Part shown: positions 1 to 10,500 of the stretch, in pieces
Numbering within the stretch: position 1 is the stretch's first letter
Layout of the letters: every line of letters begins with the position of its first letter
From: Hydrogenophaga pseudoflava
Lineage (GTDB): Bacteria; Pseudomonadota; Gammaproteobacteria; Burkholderiales; Burkholderiaceae_C
Length of the DNA stretch: 64,000 nucleotides
Direction: 5' to 3'
Assembly (NCBI RefSeq): GCF_031020795.1
Contig: NZ_JAVHJP010000002.1
Span: 496,001-560,000, forward strand
Made by a program: the position numbers and the translations under genes
The notes under the pieces: generated by a model
The model's database searches: none
What the model was told of the DNA's origin: nothing
Seen by the model: the letters and a program-made list of their open reading frames with translations, nothing else

Positions 1-1
1 G

Positions 2-883
2 CATCCGAGTTTCAACGCCTACATGGACGCGGGTGATTTCGGGGCGGAGATCGAGGTCGACGGCCCCGGACAGCGGCCCACGCAGCCAAGGAAGATCTCG
101 CTGCAGGTCCATCCCTACGGCGACCAGCGGCAGCTGATGCTCACGCGCGATGTGACGGCGGTGCAGCTGGCCGAATCCATGCGACGGGATTTCGTGGCCA
201 ACGTGTCCCACGAGATCCGCACACCGCTGACCGTGCTCAGCGGCTTCGTGGAGACCATGCAGAGCCTGCCGCTGGAGGAGGCCGACCGCCAGCGTTTCCT
301 GGGCCTGATGAGCCAGCAGGCGCAGCGCATGCAGACGCTGGTGAACGACCTGCTGACGCTGTCGCGCCTGGAGGGCAGTCCTGTCCCCGGCCCCGGCGAG
401 TGGGCGGGCGCTGCGGATCTGCTGCGCCAGGTGGTCCAGGAGGCTCAGGGGCTTTCCGCGGTGATTGCGGAGCCCGTGCATCAGATCGAGGCCCTGCCAG
501 GACCGCCACTGGAAGTGTCGGGGAACCGCAGCGAACTGCTCAGCGCCATGTCCAACCTGCTGAGCAACGCCGTCCGCTACACGCCGCCGGGCGGTCGCAT
601 CCGGGCCGGTTGGCGCCTGGTCGACGACGGCGGCGGCGAGTTCTTCGTTGAAGACACCGGGCCGGGCATCGAGGCCGAGCACCTGCCCCGCCTGACCGAG
701 CGCTTCTACCGGGTGGACCGCAGCCGCTCGCGCGAAACGGGCGGTACCGGGCTCGGGCTGGCGATCGTCAAACATGTGGCGCAGCGCCACGGCGGGCAGG
801 TGCAGGTGCACAGCACGGTCGGCCGAGGCTCGACGTTCATCATCACGCTGCCGGCCACGCGCATGCGCGCGGTCGCCGCCTAG
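2..883 (+). CDS. phoR: Phosphate-regulon-type sensor histidine kinase, 3' part (PhoR-like)
   Basis: The frame is open from the first bases, so the membrane/sensor half lies upstream of the window. The visible part begins at the end of a PAS-like region and then shows the H-box FVANVSHEIRTPLTVLSGF with its phospho-acceptor histidine (about base 210), an N-box (NLLSNAVRYTP), G1 (EDTGPGI), an F-box (ERFYRV) and G2 (GTGLGLAIV). The linker RDVTAVQLAESMRRDF before the H-box is worded as in proteobacterial PhoR, which autophosphorylates under phosphate limitation and passes phosphate to PhoB. phoB would be expected just upstream but is not in the window. It could be another kinase of the same subfamily. 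Its stop codon overlaps the stop of the convergent next gene by four bases. Confidence 0.8.
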   Translation, partial: HPSFNAYMDAGDFGAEIEVDGPGQRPTQPRKISLQVHPYGDQRQLMLTRDVTAVQLAESMRRDFVANVSHEIRTPLTVLSGFVETMQSLPLEEADRQRFLGLMSQQAQRMQTLVNDLLTLSRLEGSPVPGPGEWAGAADLLRQVVQEAQGLSAVIAEPVHQIEALPGPPLEVSGNRSELLSAMSNLLSNAVRYTPPGGRIRAGWRLVDDGGGEFFVEDTGPGIEAEHLPRLTERFYRVDRSRSRETGGTGLGLAIVKHVAQRHGGQVQVHSTVGRGSTFIITLPATRMRAVAA

Positions 884-2583
884 CGTGCCGCGCCGCCCAC
901 CCTCTGGTAGATCAGCAACCGTTCGCGGTCATTGAGGCGCCGCACCGTGGCCTTGTAGGCCCAATCGGTCAGCGACACCCGCTCGTCCAGCGTGGGCTGG
1001 GTGTCGGGGTTTACCACCATGATCCGGCAGTCGCCCACCTTGTCATCCCCAGTGCGACGCACGGGCAGTCCGCCCTGGAACTGCAGCGATGCGATCTGTG
1101 CCTGCCCGAGTCCGTCGACCAGCACGCAGGACGAATGAGGAGGCACCAGCCGGGCGATGCGGCGGGCCACAGGGCCGTAGCTGCGTCCGTAGTCCAGCAG
1201 CGGCAGCCACAGCGTCATGAGCAGCAGCCAGCACAGGGTGGCGCCGGCAGCCGGCAGCACCAGACTCTTCCAGATTGCCTGCCGATGCCGTCCCACGCGC
1301 CAGGCCACCAGCCAACCCCAGGCCAGGGTGGCCAGCAGAGCGGGCAGCAGGAGCAGCCAGGAGAACTCGGGGTTGAACCCCGGCGCCAGCTTGGCCACGT
1401 TGGCCGCGGGTTTGGCGGGCACACCAGTTTGCATGGCGAACCAGATGACCCAGATCACCAGGGCACATCCACTGAAGAAGACCAGGGTGAACCAGTCGAT
1501 CAGTGCCGAGACGCTGCGCCGCAGGGTGGGCAGTGCGAAAGCGGCCAGGGCGGCCAGCGCCGGCAGGGCCAGCAGCAGCGAACGGTCGAAGTCGGGGTTG
1601 ACGCCGCTGTTGGCCACGCTCACCAGCACAGCCCACAGCGGCAGCGCCACGTGCGGGCTGCGCAACTGGCGGCGCCAGCGCCACAGCGTCCAGAGCGCCA
1701 ACGGCCAGGCCGGCCAGGTGAACCAGACCAGCAGCCGACCCCAGCGCTTCCAGTCGGCCGCAGAGTCCGGCAGCGACAGCATCTGCGGCCAATGGATCTG
1801 TTTGGTGAGCGACGCGAGCAAGGCCGCCAGCGCCAGCAGTCCCAGAACCCAGCTCAGTTCCCTTGGAGCGGCAGAGCCTTGCCCGGACCGGCTCGTCCAC
1901 ACCAGCATGAGCAGCCCCGTGCCCAGGATGAGCGCGATCCAGGGCGCACCACTGAGCACCAGACCCAGGGTGGCGGCCCCCCAGAGTGCCACCGCTTTCC
2001 AGGGATGGCGGGTGAGCGGCAGCGCCATGCGTGTGGCCGCCATCAGCACCGCGCTGACCATGGCCAGACGTGCCAGGTCGGGCGTGGTCTCGTGAGACAT
2101 CTGTGCCAGGCCCAGGCACGCGACGAGTGCCAGCAGCGCCGCATCCGCCATGGCGCGCGCATAGTCGATCGGATCCGCTTCACCACCGAACGCGAATGCC
2201 ACAGGCTGTGCGCTGGCCTGGCGTGCAAGGTGGTAGGTGGCGTACCAGGTGCAGACCAGTGTCAGGGCGAGCAGCAGCCCGAAAGGCACCCGGACGGCGA
2301 GCTCGGGGGGCAGAAACGACAGGAGCCGGATGGCCAGCGCCCCCAGCCAGTAAGGCAGTGGACCCGCCATTTCGGCGGCCTCGCCCAGCACCTGGGGTTG
2401 CCACCAGCTGCTGCCCCGGGCCATTTCCATCATGGCGCCGAACGCCGCCACGTCCAGGTTCTTCCAGGGCTCCCGACCCAGAAAACCCGGCAGCACGTAA
2501 GCCAGGCCCAGAAGCAGCAGGGCGATCCGCGGCAGGCGGCGCACGGCAGACTGGGTCACGATGGCAGGGGTGGCAAGACTCAC
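880..2583 (-). CDS. ArnT-like polytopic membrane glycosyltransferase (GT39/GT83-type)
   Basis: A 567-residue protein with an N-terminal hydrophobic segment (residues 17-35), a loop with acidic residues (GREPWKNLDV, about 36-45), the sequence GPLPYW that fits the conserved first periplasmic loop of ArnT/PMT-like enzymes, and about ten further hydrophobic stretches up to residue 470, then a soluble C-terminal tail of about 90 residues. Members of this family move a sugar or aminosugar from a polyprenyl phosphate carrier onto lipid A or proteins on the periplasmic side. The substrate cannot be read from the sequence, so the arnT symbol is not given. It is a single gene: the rpmE2 terminator separates it from rpmE2, and it overlaps the kinase gene tail-to-tail. 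Confidence 0.7.
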   Translation of the reverse strand: MSLATPAIVTQSAVRRLPRIALLLLGLAYVLPGFLGREPWKNLDVAAFGAMMEMARGSSWWQPQVLGEAAEMAGPLPYWLGALAIRLLSFLPPELAVRVPFGLLLALTLVCTWYATYHLARQASAQPVAFAFGGEADPIDYARAMADAALLALVACLGLAQMSHETTPDLARLAMVSAVLMAATRMALPLTRHPWKAVALWGAATLGLVLSGAPWIALILGTGLLMLVWTSRSGQGSAAPRELSWVLGLLALAALLASLTKQIHWPQMLSLPDSAADWKRWGRLLVWFTWPAWPLALWTLWRWRRQLRSPHVALPLWAVLVSVANSGVNPDFDRSLLLALPALAALAAFALPTLRRSVSALIDWFTLVFFSGCALVIWVIWFAMQTGVPAKPAANVAKLAPGFNPEFSWLLLLPALLATLAWGWLVAWRVGRHRQAIWKSLVLPAAGATLCWLLLMTLWLPLLDYGRSYGPVARRIARLVPPHSSCVLVDGLGQAQIASLQFQGGLPVRRTGDDKVGDCRIMVVNPDTQPTLDERVSLTDWAYKATVRRLNDRERLLIYQRVGGAAR

Positions 2584-2623
2584 GACGGCAAATATACAGG
2601 GGGATGCAAGGGCACTCAGGACG

Positions 2624-2654
2624 AAAAAAAAGCAGCCGGTGATCGGCTGCTTTT
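2624..2654 (-). terminator. Intrinsic terminator of rpmE2
   Basis: An 8-bp stem (AGCAGCCG, 2631-2638, with CGGCTGCT, 2644-2651) around a 5-base loop is followed, on the minus strand, by an eight-U run (2624-2631). It sits between the end of rpmE2 and the start of the membrane glycosyltransferase. The plus strand also has four T after the stem, but no plus-strand gene ends here. Confidence 0.85.
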
Positions 2655-2691
2655 CTTCCCGGGCGCGTGCCCGCAGGGTCGATCGGTCCGA

Positions 2692-2940
2692 TTACTTCTT
2701 GCCGAAGCGATTGCGGAACTTCTCGACGCGGCCGCCCATGTTGTCAACAGACTTTTGCGTACCGGTGTAGAAGGGGTGCGATTCACTGGAGGTATCCAGC
2801 TTGAAGAGCGGCAGTTCGCGGCCGTCGTCCATCTTGACCATTTCCTTGGTGCTCACGCAGGAACGGGTCACGAACTTGAAGTTGTTCGACAGGTCCACGA
2901 AGCACACTTCGCGGTAATTGGGGTGAATGCCTTCTTTCAT
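2692..2940 (-). CDS. rpmE2: 50S ribosomal protein L31, type B
   Basis: 82 residues, the usual length of the zinc-independent (C-minus) L31 paralogue. Type B features are the start [14 protein letters not shown], the segment [10 protein letters not shown] and the C-terminal RFGKK; the CxxC zinc pair of type A L31 is absent. L31 sits at the 50S/30S interface. The gene is downstream of rho in the same direction but has its own promoter (3017-3043) and terminator. In many bacteria type B L31 is induced by zinc starvation through Zur, but I see no obvious Zur palindrome here, so it may be the main L31 of this organism. Confidence 0.95.
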   Translation of the reverse strand: MKEGIHPNYREVCFVDLSNNFKFVTRSCVSTKEMVKMDDGRELPLFKLDTSSESHPFYTGTQKSVDNMGGRVEKFRNRFGKK

Positions 2941-3016
2941 GGCGATTCCTTGGGTCAGGTGCGGCAGCCGCGAGAAAACCGTTCTCTCGTACTTGCCGCA
3001 AGTTGCAAAGCCTTGA

Positions 3017-3043
3017 ATTATATGATGTTTGTTGCGGCATCAA
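3017..3043 (-). promoter_or_regulatory. Sigma-70-type promoter of rpmE2, overlapping the rho stop codon
   Basis: On the minus strand a perfect TATAAT (3022-3017) lies 15 bases after TTGATG (3043-3038). The -35 box contains the TGA stop of rho. This leaves a leader of about 70 nt before the rpmE2 ATG; the leader can form an 8-bp hairpin from the sequence around 2975-2993. The spacer is short for sigma-70, so the assignment rests mainly on the -10 box. Confidence 0.6.
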
Positions 3044-4302
3044 CCGCCGCGGCGCATCATGTCGAAAAATTCGGAGTTGTTCTTCGTCGCCTTCATGCTC
3101 TTGAGCACCATCTCCATGGCCTCAATCTCGTCCATGTTGTACATGAACTGGCGCAGGATGCGGGTCTTCTGCAGGATTTCGGGGGCCAGCAGCAATTCCT
3201 CGCGACGGGTGCCACTGCGGTTGAGCTGGATCGAGGGGAAGACGCGCTTCTCGTACAGGCGGCGGTCGAGGTGGATTTCGCTGTTGCCGGTGCCTTTGAA
3301 TTCTTCAAAGATCACCTCGTCCATGCGGCTGCCGGTGTCGACCAGGGCGGTGGCGATGATGGTCAGCGAACCACCTTCTTCCACGTTGCGCGCGGCGCCG
3401 AAGAAGCGCTTGGGACGCTGCAGCGCGTTGGCGTCCACACCGCCGGTCAGCACCTTGCCGGAACTGGGCAGCACGTTGTTGTAGGCGCGGGCCAGGCGGG
3501 TGATGGAGTCCAGCAGGATCACCACGTCCTTTTTGAGTTCGACCAGGCGCTTGGCGCGTTCGATCACCATCTCGGCCACGTGCACGTGGCGCGCGGCCGG
3601 TTCGTCGAACGTCGAAGCGATCACGTCGCCGCGAACTGTGCGCTGCATCTCGGTCACTTCTTCCGGGCGCTCATCCACCAGCAGCACCATCAGCTCCACC
3701 TCGGGGTGGTTGGCGGTGATGGCGTGGCAGATGTGCTGCATCATGACCGTCTTGCCGCTCTTGGGCGGGGCGACGATCAGCGCGCGTTGGCCCTTGCCGA
3801 TGGGCGAGATGATGTCGATGACTCGGCCGGTGATGTTCTCGTCGCTCTTGATGTCGCGTTCCAGTCGCATCTGCTGCTTGGGGAACAGCGGCGTCAGGTT
3901 CTCGAACATCACCTTGTGCTTGTTCGCCTCGGGCGGCAGGCCGTTGATGGCGTCGAGCTTGTTGAGCGCGAAGTAGCGCTCGCCGTCCTTGGGGATGCGC
4001 ACCTCGCCCTCGATCATGTCGCCGGTGTGCAGGTTGAAACGGCGGATCTGGCTGGGCGAGATGTAGATGTCGTCGGTGGACGCCGTGAAGCTGGTGTCCA
4101 TGTTGCGTAGGAAGCCGAAGCCGTCGGGCAGCACCTCCAGCACGCCGTCGGCGTTCACCTGTTCGCCGGCCTTGGCGCGCTTCTTGATGATGGCGAACAT
4201 CAGCTCCTGCTTGCGCATGCGGCCGGTGTTTTCGATCTCAAGCGCTTCGGCCTGCTTGAGGACTTCAGACACGTGCAGTGCCTTGAGTTCGTTGAGGTGC
4301 AT
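3040..4302 (-). CDS. rho: Transcription termination factor Rho
   Basis: 420 residues, equal to the classical short Rho (E. coli 419), with no N-terminal insertion. N-terminal Rho_N helix bundle and OSB RNA-binding fold (residues 1-120; DGFGFLR at about 60), then the ATPase: Walker A APPKSGKT (178-185, Lys184), Walker [11 protein letters not shown] (about 260-270), the Q-loop/R-loop region near [20 protein letters not shown], and the C-terminal FFDMMRRGG. Hexameric Rho binds rut sites on nascent RNA and ends transcription. The start ATG has GGAG six to ten bases upstream. It follows trxA, a frequent order in beta-proteobacteria, but trxA has its own terminator. Confidence 0.98.
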   Translation of the reverse strand: MHLNELKALHVSEVLKQAEALEIENTGRMRKQELMFAIIKKRAKAGEQVNADGVLEVLPDGFGFLRNMDTSFTASTDDIYISPSQIRRFNLHTGDMIEGEVRIPKDGERYFALNKLDAINGLPPEANKHKVMFENLTPLFPKQQMRLERDIKSDENITGRVIDIISPIGKGQRALIVAPPKSGKTVMMQHICHAITANHPEVELMVLLVDERPEEVTEMQRTVRGDVIASTFDEPAARHVHVAEMVIERAKRLVELKKDVVILLDSITRLARAYNNVLPSSGKVLTGGVDANALQRPKRFFGAARNVEEGGSLTIIATALVDTGSRMDEVIFEEFKGTGNSEIHLDRRLYEKRVFPSIQLNRSGTRREELLLAPEILQKTRILRQFMYNMDEIEAMEMVLKSMKATKNNSEFFDMMRRGG

Positions 4303-4426
4303 GGAAATCGCTCCGGAAGGGAGTCTTGTCAGAACCGGGGGAGGGGCGCTGATGTCCGGATGGCGGACCGGCGCGGTCAGAAGAGGCTGGGCGTTGGTGG
4401 CCAGCTGACGCGGGAATTATGACAGG

Positions 4427-4480
4427 AAAAAACCGGCCGCTGCGCATGAGCCGGGCCTTGCACCCGGGGCGGCGGCCGGC
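4427..4480 (-). terminator. Terminator of trxA
   Basis: An inverted repeat CCGGCCGC (4433-4440) / GCGGCCGG (4472-4479) with a long, partly self-pairing loop is followed on the minus strand by six U (4427-4432). It lies 10 bases after the trxA stop and before the rho start. Confidence 0.7.
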
Positions 4481-4490
4481 GCGGGGCCGC

Positions 4491-4823
4491 TCAGGCCAGT
4501 TGCTGGTCGATGAATGCCGTCAGCTGGGCCTTGCTCATGGCGCCCACCTTGGTGGCGGCCAGCTGCCCATCCTTGAACAGCATCAACGTGGGAATGCCAC
4601 GGATGCCGAACTTGGCCGGAATGTCGCGGTTTTCGTCGACATTGACCTTGGCGATCTTGAGCTTGCCGTTGTAAGAGCCGGCCACTTCGTCCAGGATGGG
4701 GGCGATCATCTTGCAGGGGCCGCACCACTCGGCCCAGAAATCGACCAGCACGGGTGCTTTGGCGTCGAGCACGTCGGCCTGGAAGGTTGCATCGGAAACG
4801 TGGGTGATCAGCTCACTGGCCAT
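4491..4823 (-). CDS. trxA: Thioredoxin 1
   Basis: 110 residues with the thioredoxin active site WAEWCGPCK (about 28-36), the cis-Pro segment [11 protein letters not shown], and the typical ends ([13 protein letters not shown] and FIDQQLA). Cytosolic protein disulfide reductase, electron donor to ribonucleotide reductase and methionine sulfoxide reductase, reduced by thioredoxin reductase. The ATG has AGGA at a good distance (revcomp of 4826-4835). Upstream, a 14-base palindrome at 4875-4888 (ACCGCTAGAGCGGT) could be an operator but has no known match. Confidence 0.97.
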   Translation of the reverse strand: MASELITHVSDATFQADVLDAKAPVLVDFWAEWCGPCKMIAPILDEVAGSYNGKLKIAKVNVDENRDIPAKFGIRGIPTLMLFKDGQLAATKVGAMSKAQLTAFIDQQLA

Positions 4824-4927
4824 GGTTCATCCTGAGAAACGTGGATCGGGGAAGTTAAAGTCGGAAACAGGGCGACCGCTAGAGCGGTGCCTGTGAACTC
4901 GGACATTGTGACAGAAACCCCCCATTG

Positions 4928-7561
4928 ATGACGCCTGCGCCGGACCACCCCACAACCGCTGGGTCCATGTCGGCCGCCCCTGGCGGATGGCCTGCGGTGG
5001 TGCGCCGCATCGAGGCTGCCGTGACCGAGGAAAGTGGTCCGCCGGACCGGTGGCTGGTGCTGCTGCCGTATGCCCAGCTCATCGATCCGGCGCGGCGGGC
5101 CTGGGCCGCCTCCCACCCCACGGGTTTTGCACCCCGCTTCGAAACCACGCGCAACTGGGCCTCAGGGCTTGCGCCTTGGTGGCCGGCGCCCACCGATCTC
5201 AGCGGTGACATGGCGCGGGACAGCCTGGTGGCCGAGGCTCTGGTCGACCGCATGGCCACGGGTCTGCGCGACCCGGCGCTGCGGGCCGAGCTGGTGGCCC
5301 GGCTGGTCGACGCGGCACGGCAGCTCGCGCCGCTTGCGGCGGCGGTGCCTCCCGGGCAGCGGGCCGCCTGGTCCGAGCAGCAGCGCGTCGCCCTGGCACA
5401 GGGCCCGCAGTGGGAATCGCTGGTGGCTTCCCTGGCCCTGGCCTGGGTGGGCAGCGCCGGTTTTGCCACCGACGTGCTCTGGTCGGACCGTGCGGCGCCT
5501 GGCCACGCGGCTGATCGGCTCTGGGTGTTGCAGGGCTTTCAGGACGATCCGCTGGGTCTGGCGCTGGCCGGACACTGGGCCGGGCACTCGCAGGTGCTTT
5601 CGCTCGCCGACTTGCTGGGCGTATCCCGGGATGCGGCCCCGGGCGTGTGGCACCTGCAGGCCTGCACCGATCCGGAAGACGAGGCGCGCCGCGCCGCGGC
5701 GGCGGTGATCGCCCGCGTCAACGAAGGGCGGGTGCCGCTGGCCCTCGTGGCCAACGACCGCCTGCTGATGCGCCGCGTCAGTGCCCTGGTGCACGCCGTC
5801 GGCGTTACGCTGCGCGACGACACTGGCTGGAAGCTCTCCACCACCCACGCGGCGGCGCGGCTCATGAGCCTGCTGAGAGCCGCCGACCCCAGGGCCCGCA
5901 CGGACGATGTGCTCGATCTGCTCAAACAGGGGGGGGCCTGGCCGGCGGGTGCTGTGGAGACGCTGGAACAGCTGGTGCGCGAGCACGGTCTGCCGTCCTG
6001 GCGGTCGGTGCTGCGGCACGCGACCCTGGTGCCGCACTTGCCCGAGGGGCTCAGCGTGATGCTGGAGTCTCTGCAGACGGCCCGCCCGCTGGAACGCTGG
6101 CTCGACGACCTGCGCGCTGCGCTGACGACGTGCGGGCTGTGGGCGATGCTCAGCGAGGACCCGGCCGGTCAGCAGGTGCTTCAGGCGCTGCGCCTGAACG
6201 AAGGGGCCTCGTCGGAGCTGCGGCAGATCGGCCAGGTGCTGGCCGGGGGTGCCCGGCCGGCGCCGCGCCTGGGACTGGCCGCCTTTTCTGCCTGGGTCCG
6301 GGATGTGCTGGAGAGCGCCAGCTTTTTGCCACGCCAGGATGCCGACGCGCCGGTGGTGATCCTCCCGATGGCCCAGGTGCTGGGACGCGGCTTTGCGGCG
6401 GTGGTGATGCCCGGCTGTGACGAGGTCACCCTCGATCCCGTCCCGGAGCTGCCCGGCCCCTGGACCGCCGCCCAGCGCGCTTTGCTGGGACTGCCCACGC
6501 GGGAGCAGCTGTCGGCGGCGGCCGAAAGCGCCTGGACCGCAGCGCTGTGTGCACCGTCGGTCGACATCCTGTGGCGCTGCCAGAAGGACGGCGAGCCGCT
6601 GTCGCCCAGCCCCTGGGTGCTGGCCCTGCCCGGGGGCGACCCCTTGGGCGCGAGCCGCCCACCCGCAGAGACGCCGCGCCTTCTGGAGCCCCTGCCTCAG
6701 CTGCCGCCGCTGCCCGCAGCGCCGGGGCTGCTGCCCGCGAGCTTGTCGGCCAGTGCCTACCAGGACCTGCGCGACTGCCCCTACCGCTTCTTCGCGCTGC
6801 GGCAGCTGCGGGTGAGCGACGCGCCAGAGCTGGAAGCCGAGCCCGACCAGCGCGACCTGGGCAACTGGTTGCATGCGGTGCTCAAGGTCTTTCACGAAGA
6901 GCGCGGCGACCAGCGCCCGGGTCGCGAGACCGACGCCGTGCGGCTCGATCAGATCGGGGACGAAGTGGCCGCCGCCATGGGCCTGCAGGGCGATGCCGCC
7001 GAGGCCGGCTTCCTTCCGTACCAGGCCGTCTGGCCCGCTTTGCGCGAGGGCTATCTGGACTGGCTGGCCGAGTTCGAAGGCCGGCCTGACCGCCCCGGGC
7101 CGGTTTTTGAACGGGCTGAGGCCGAGCTGGCGGCGGACCTGCCGCCCTGGCGCCTGTGGGGCAAGCTCGACCGGATCGACCGCCAGGCCAGCCCGGAGGG
7201 CCGCCTGCCGCTGGTGATCGACTACAAGACCGAGAGCCGGCAGAAGACCGAGGACCGGGTCAAGCAGCCGTTCGAGGACACACAGCTGGCGTTCTACGCC
7301 GCACTGCTGCCCGACGAGAACCTGCGCGCGGCCTACCTGAGCATCACCGACGGCCGCTCTGCCAGCGCCAAGAAAGGCGCCACCCACCTGATCGAGCAGC
7401 CGCTGGTGCTGCAGGCCAGGGAACATCTGAGAGAGGGTCTGGTGGCCGACCTGTCGCGGGTCGCGGCCGGGCACCCGATGCCCGCGCTCGGCGAAGGGCG
7501 TGTCTGCGAGCACTGCGATGCCCGAGGGCTTTGTCGCAAGGACTTCTGGAGCGCCGCATGA
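4928..7561 (+). CDS. AddB-like PD-(D/E)XK nuclease with Fe-S cysteines (recombination/repair)
   Basis: About 877 residues. The N-terminal two thirds look like an inactivated helicase: no Walker A motif is visible. The C-terminal quarter is a RecB-type nuclease with the catalytic segment LPLVIDYKTE (Asp765, Lys767) and four cysteines placed as in AddB: C617 in DCPYRFF, then C860, C863 and C869 in VCEHCDARGLC, expected to hold a 4Fe-4S cluster that pins the nuclease domain. The next gene starts inside its stop codon (ATGA), so the two should form one double-strand-break end-processing enzyme. ATG 4928 is preferred; the TTG directly before it is the other choice. Beta-proteobacterial versions are often only called 'probable DNA repair protein'. 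Confidence 0.85.
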   Translation: MTPAPDHPTTAGSMSAAPGGWPAVVRRIEAAVTEESGPPDRWLVLLPYAQLIDPARRAWAASHPTGFAPRFETTRNWASGLAPWWPAPTDLSGDMARDSLVAEALVDRMATGLRDPALRAELVARLVDAARQLAPLAAAVPPGQRAAWSEQQRVALAQGPQWESLVASLALAWVGSAGFATDVLWSDRAAPGHAADRLWVLQGFQDDPLGLALAGHWAGHSQVLSLADLLGVSRDAAPGVWHLQACTDPEDEARRAAAAVIARVNEGRVPLALVANDRLLMRRVSALVHAVGVTLRDDTGWKLSTTHAAARLMSLLRAADPRARTDDVLDLLKQGGAWPAGAVETLEQLVREHGLPSWRSVLRHATLVPHLPEGLSVMLESLQTARPLERWLDDLRAALTTCGLWAMLSEDPAGQQVLQALRLNEGASSELRQIGQVLAGGARPAPRLGLAAFSAWVRDVLESASFLPRQDADAPVVILPMAQVLGRGFAAVVMPGCDEVTLDPVPELPGPWTAAQRALLGLPTREQLSAAAESAWTAALCAPSVDILWRCQKDGEPLSPSPWVLALPGGDPLGASRPPAETPRLLEPLPQLPPLPAAPGLLPASLSASAYQDLRDCPYRFFALRQLRVSDAPELEAEPDQRDLGNWLHAVLKVFHEERGDQRPGRETDAVRLDQIGDEVAAAMGLQGDAAEAGFLPYQAVWPALREGYLDWLAEFEGRPDRPGPVFERAEAELAADLPPWRLWGKLDRIDRQASPEGRLPLVIDYKTESRQKTEDRVKQPFEDTQLAFYAALLPDENLRAAYLSITDGRSASAKKGATHLIEQPLVLQAREHLREGLVADLSRVAAGHPMPALGEGRVCEHCDARGLCRKDFWSAA

Positions 7562-10500
7562 GCCTGCAGGCCGCCTACCAGATCAATGGCCAGCCGGTGT
7601 CGGCCGAGGCCTTCTATGCCGCCGCCTGTGACCCGGCGCGCTCGATCGCAGTCGAGGCCTGCGCAGGCGCGGGCAAGACCTGGATGCTGGTGGCGCGGAT
7701 CGTGCGGGCGCTGCTGGACGGCACGCCCGCGCAGGACATCCTGGCCATTACTTTCACCAAGAAGGCCGCCGGCGAAATGCGCGGGCGGCTGGGCAGCGAG
7801 CTGCGCCGCTGCGCCGATCTGGATCAGAAGGGCCTGGTCCAGACCCTGTGCAGCTGGGGTTATGGCGAGGCCGAGGCCCGGCGCCGCGCGCCCGAGCTCA
7901 AGACCTTGCACCAGCGGGTCACCGCTTCGGGTCGTCAGGTGCAGCTGCGCACCTTCCACAGCTGGTTCTCTGCGCTGCTGCGCGGGGCGCCGCTGGCGGT
8001 GCTGCAGGAGCTCGGCCTGCCGCTGTCCTACGAACTGCTGGAGAACGACCAGAAGGCCATGCCGCTGCTGTGGCCGCGCTTCTATGCGGCGCTGGCGGAC
8101 GGGGGTGAGGACCGGCAGGCCTTCTTCGACAGCGTGGCGCGACACGGCCGCCACCAGACCCTCAAGGCACTGGAGACGGCGCTGGCCAAGCGCGTCGAGC
8201 TGGGTCTGGCGGACCACGCGGGCCGGGTGCACGCTTCGGTGAAGCGTTTCGATGAACTGTTTCCCGACATGGCCGGTCTGGCGGCCCCGCAGGCGCAAAT
8301 GCACACCGCGGTGGTGCGCGAGAGTCTGTGGGCTGCGGCCAAGACCCTGGGCGCCGCGTCGGCACCTTCGTTTTCTGCCAAGGGCGTCGAGCTGGAGATG
8401 GCACTGACCGAAGGGCGCTGGCCAGGCGTGCGGGAGGCGCTGCTGACCAAAGACGGCGAACCGCGCAAGTTCGGCACCAAGATCGCCGCCATCGACCAGG
8501 TGCGCGAGGCGCAGGAGCGCGTGCTGCGCGTGGTGCAGGCCGATGCCCAGCACGAGGCCTGGCTGCACCAGCAACGCATGACCCGCCTGGCGCGGGTGCT
8601 GCTGGCCTGTTATGCCGAGCTCAAGCGCGAGCGCGGGTGGGTGGACATGAACGACCTGGAGTTCGCCGCCTGCCGGCTGCTCGGTGACGCCGAGCTCTCG
8701 GGCTGGATGCAGCAGCGGCTGGATGCCCGCGTGCGCCACCTGCTGATCGACGAGTTCCAGGACACCAACCCATTGCAGTGGAAGTCGCTCTACGGCTGGC
8801 TCAGCGCCTACGCCGGGGCCGGTTCGGGTGAGGCGCCCAGCGTGTTTCTGGTGGGCGATCCCAAGCAATCGATCTACCGCTTCCGCCGCGCCGAGCCCCA
8901 GGTGTTAAAGGCTGCCCAGGCCTTCGTGGTACAGGGCCTGGGCGGTGCGCTGCTCAGCTGCGACCACACCCGCCGTTGCTCGCAGGCGGTGGTGCAGACG
9001 CTCAACACCGCCATGGCCGCGGCGATGGCGACGGGCGAATACGCCGGCTTCCGGCCCCACACCACACACAGCCAGCAGGCCGGTTCGGTCGGCGCGCTGC
9101 CGGCCATCGAACGCGCCGCGAAAGACGATGCGGGCAGCGACGAAGAGCCGGTCTGGCGGGACAGCCTGAACCAGCCGCGCGTGCTGCCCGACGAGGAGGG
9201 CAGTGCCGAGCGCGAAGCCGCCCAGGTGGCCGACTGGATCGCGCAGCAGGTGGCCGGCGGCCAGGCGCCCGACGGTTTCATGGTGCTGGCCCGCAAGCGC
9301 AACCGGCTGCACCTGGTGCACGAGGCGCTGCGCGAACGCGGCATCGCCAGCGAAGCGCCCGGCGAGGCGGAACTGATCGAATCGCCCGCGGTGCAGGACA
9401 TGGTGGCGCTTCTGGATGCGCTGGTGTCGCCGCGCCACCACCTGAGCCTGGCGCGGGCGCTCAAGTCGCCGCTCTTTGGCTGGAACGATGCCCGCCTGGT
9501 GGTGCTGGCCACCGCGGTCCGCGCAGCGGGCGAGGGACAGGAGGCCAAGCCCGGTTGGTGGGACGTGCTGCAAACCACCGACCCGGACACGGGAAGCACG
9601 CTCAAGCTCTACCAGGACTGGCTGCGCCGCCTGCCGCCGCACGATGCGCTCTCGGCCATCTACGACCACGGCGACGTGCTGGCGCGGTTCGCCTGCGCCG
9701 TGCCGGCGAGCGAACGCGGTGCCACCCTGGCCGCCTTGCGGGATCTGCTGGCGCAGTCGCTGGCCCAGGACGGCGGGCGTTTTCTCACGCCCTACCGCTT
9801 CGTGCGCGCGCTCAAGGCCGGTGGCGTCCCCGCGGGTGGCGCCCACCAGCCTGGTGCCGTGCGTCTGCTCACCATCCACGGCGCCAAGGGTCTGGAGGCC
9901 GACACCGTGGTCCTGCTGGACACCGACAACCCGCCGCAGAAGCCCGAGAACATGGGCGTGCTGGTGGACTGGCCCGCCGGGGAGGAGGCACCGCGGCGCT
10001 TGGTGTTCCTGGCCAGCGAGAAGAAGCCGCCCGCCTGCACCGTGGACCTGCTCGCTGCCGAACAGCAGGCGCGCGCGCTGGAGGAGCTCAACGCGCTGTA
10101 CGTGGCGCTCACGCGGGCCGAGACGAATCTGGTGATTTCCAGCTTTGTGCCGCACCAGGAGCCTGACCAGAGCTGGTGGCGCCGGCTGCAGCCGCTGGCG
10201 CAGGATCTGCCGACGCCTCCCGCCGCCGGTGCGGCAGCCGCCGTCGATGCACCGTTTGAACTCCCGGCGTTGCCGGTGCTGGACCCGAAGTGGTTGCGGG
10301 CCGACGCCCCCGCCGCCCCGGAAGAGGAAGACGACGAACGTTCCCGTCTGGGCCAGGCCATGCACCGCCTGCTGCAGTGGCGACCCACGCCGCTGGGCGG
10401 TTTCACCTGGACGGACGAACACATGCGCGCGGTGGTGCGCGAGTTCCAGCTGACCGGGCCGGCCGGCGAGGAAGCGCTGGCCATGGCACAGCGAGTGGTG

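Noticed and set aside
2941..3039. Zur box upstream of rpmE2
   Set aside because: No symmetric GTTATA/TATAAC-type site was found; the A/T-rich part is explained by the -10 box.
1135..4110. A 991-codon plus-strand frame across the glycosyltransferase, rpmE2 and rho genes
   Set aside because: Antisense to conserved genes, including rho; composition is that of a shadow frame.
5162..7513. A 783-codon minus-strand frame opposite the AddB-like nuclease
   Set aside because: The plus-strand frame has nuclease and Fe-S motifs; the reverse one has none.
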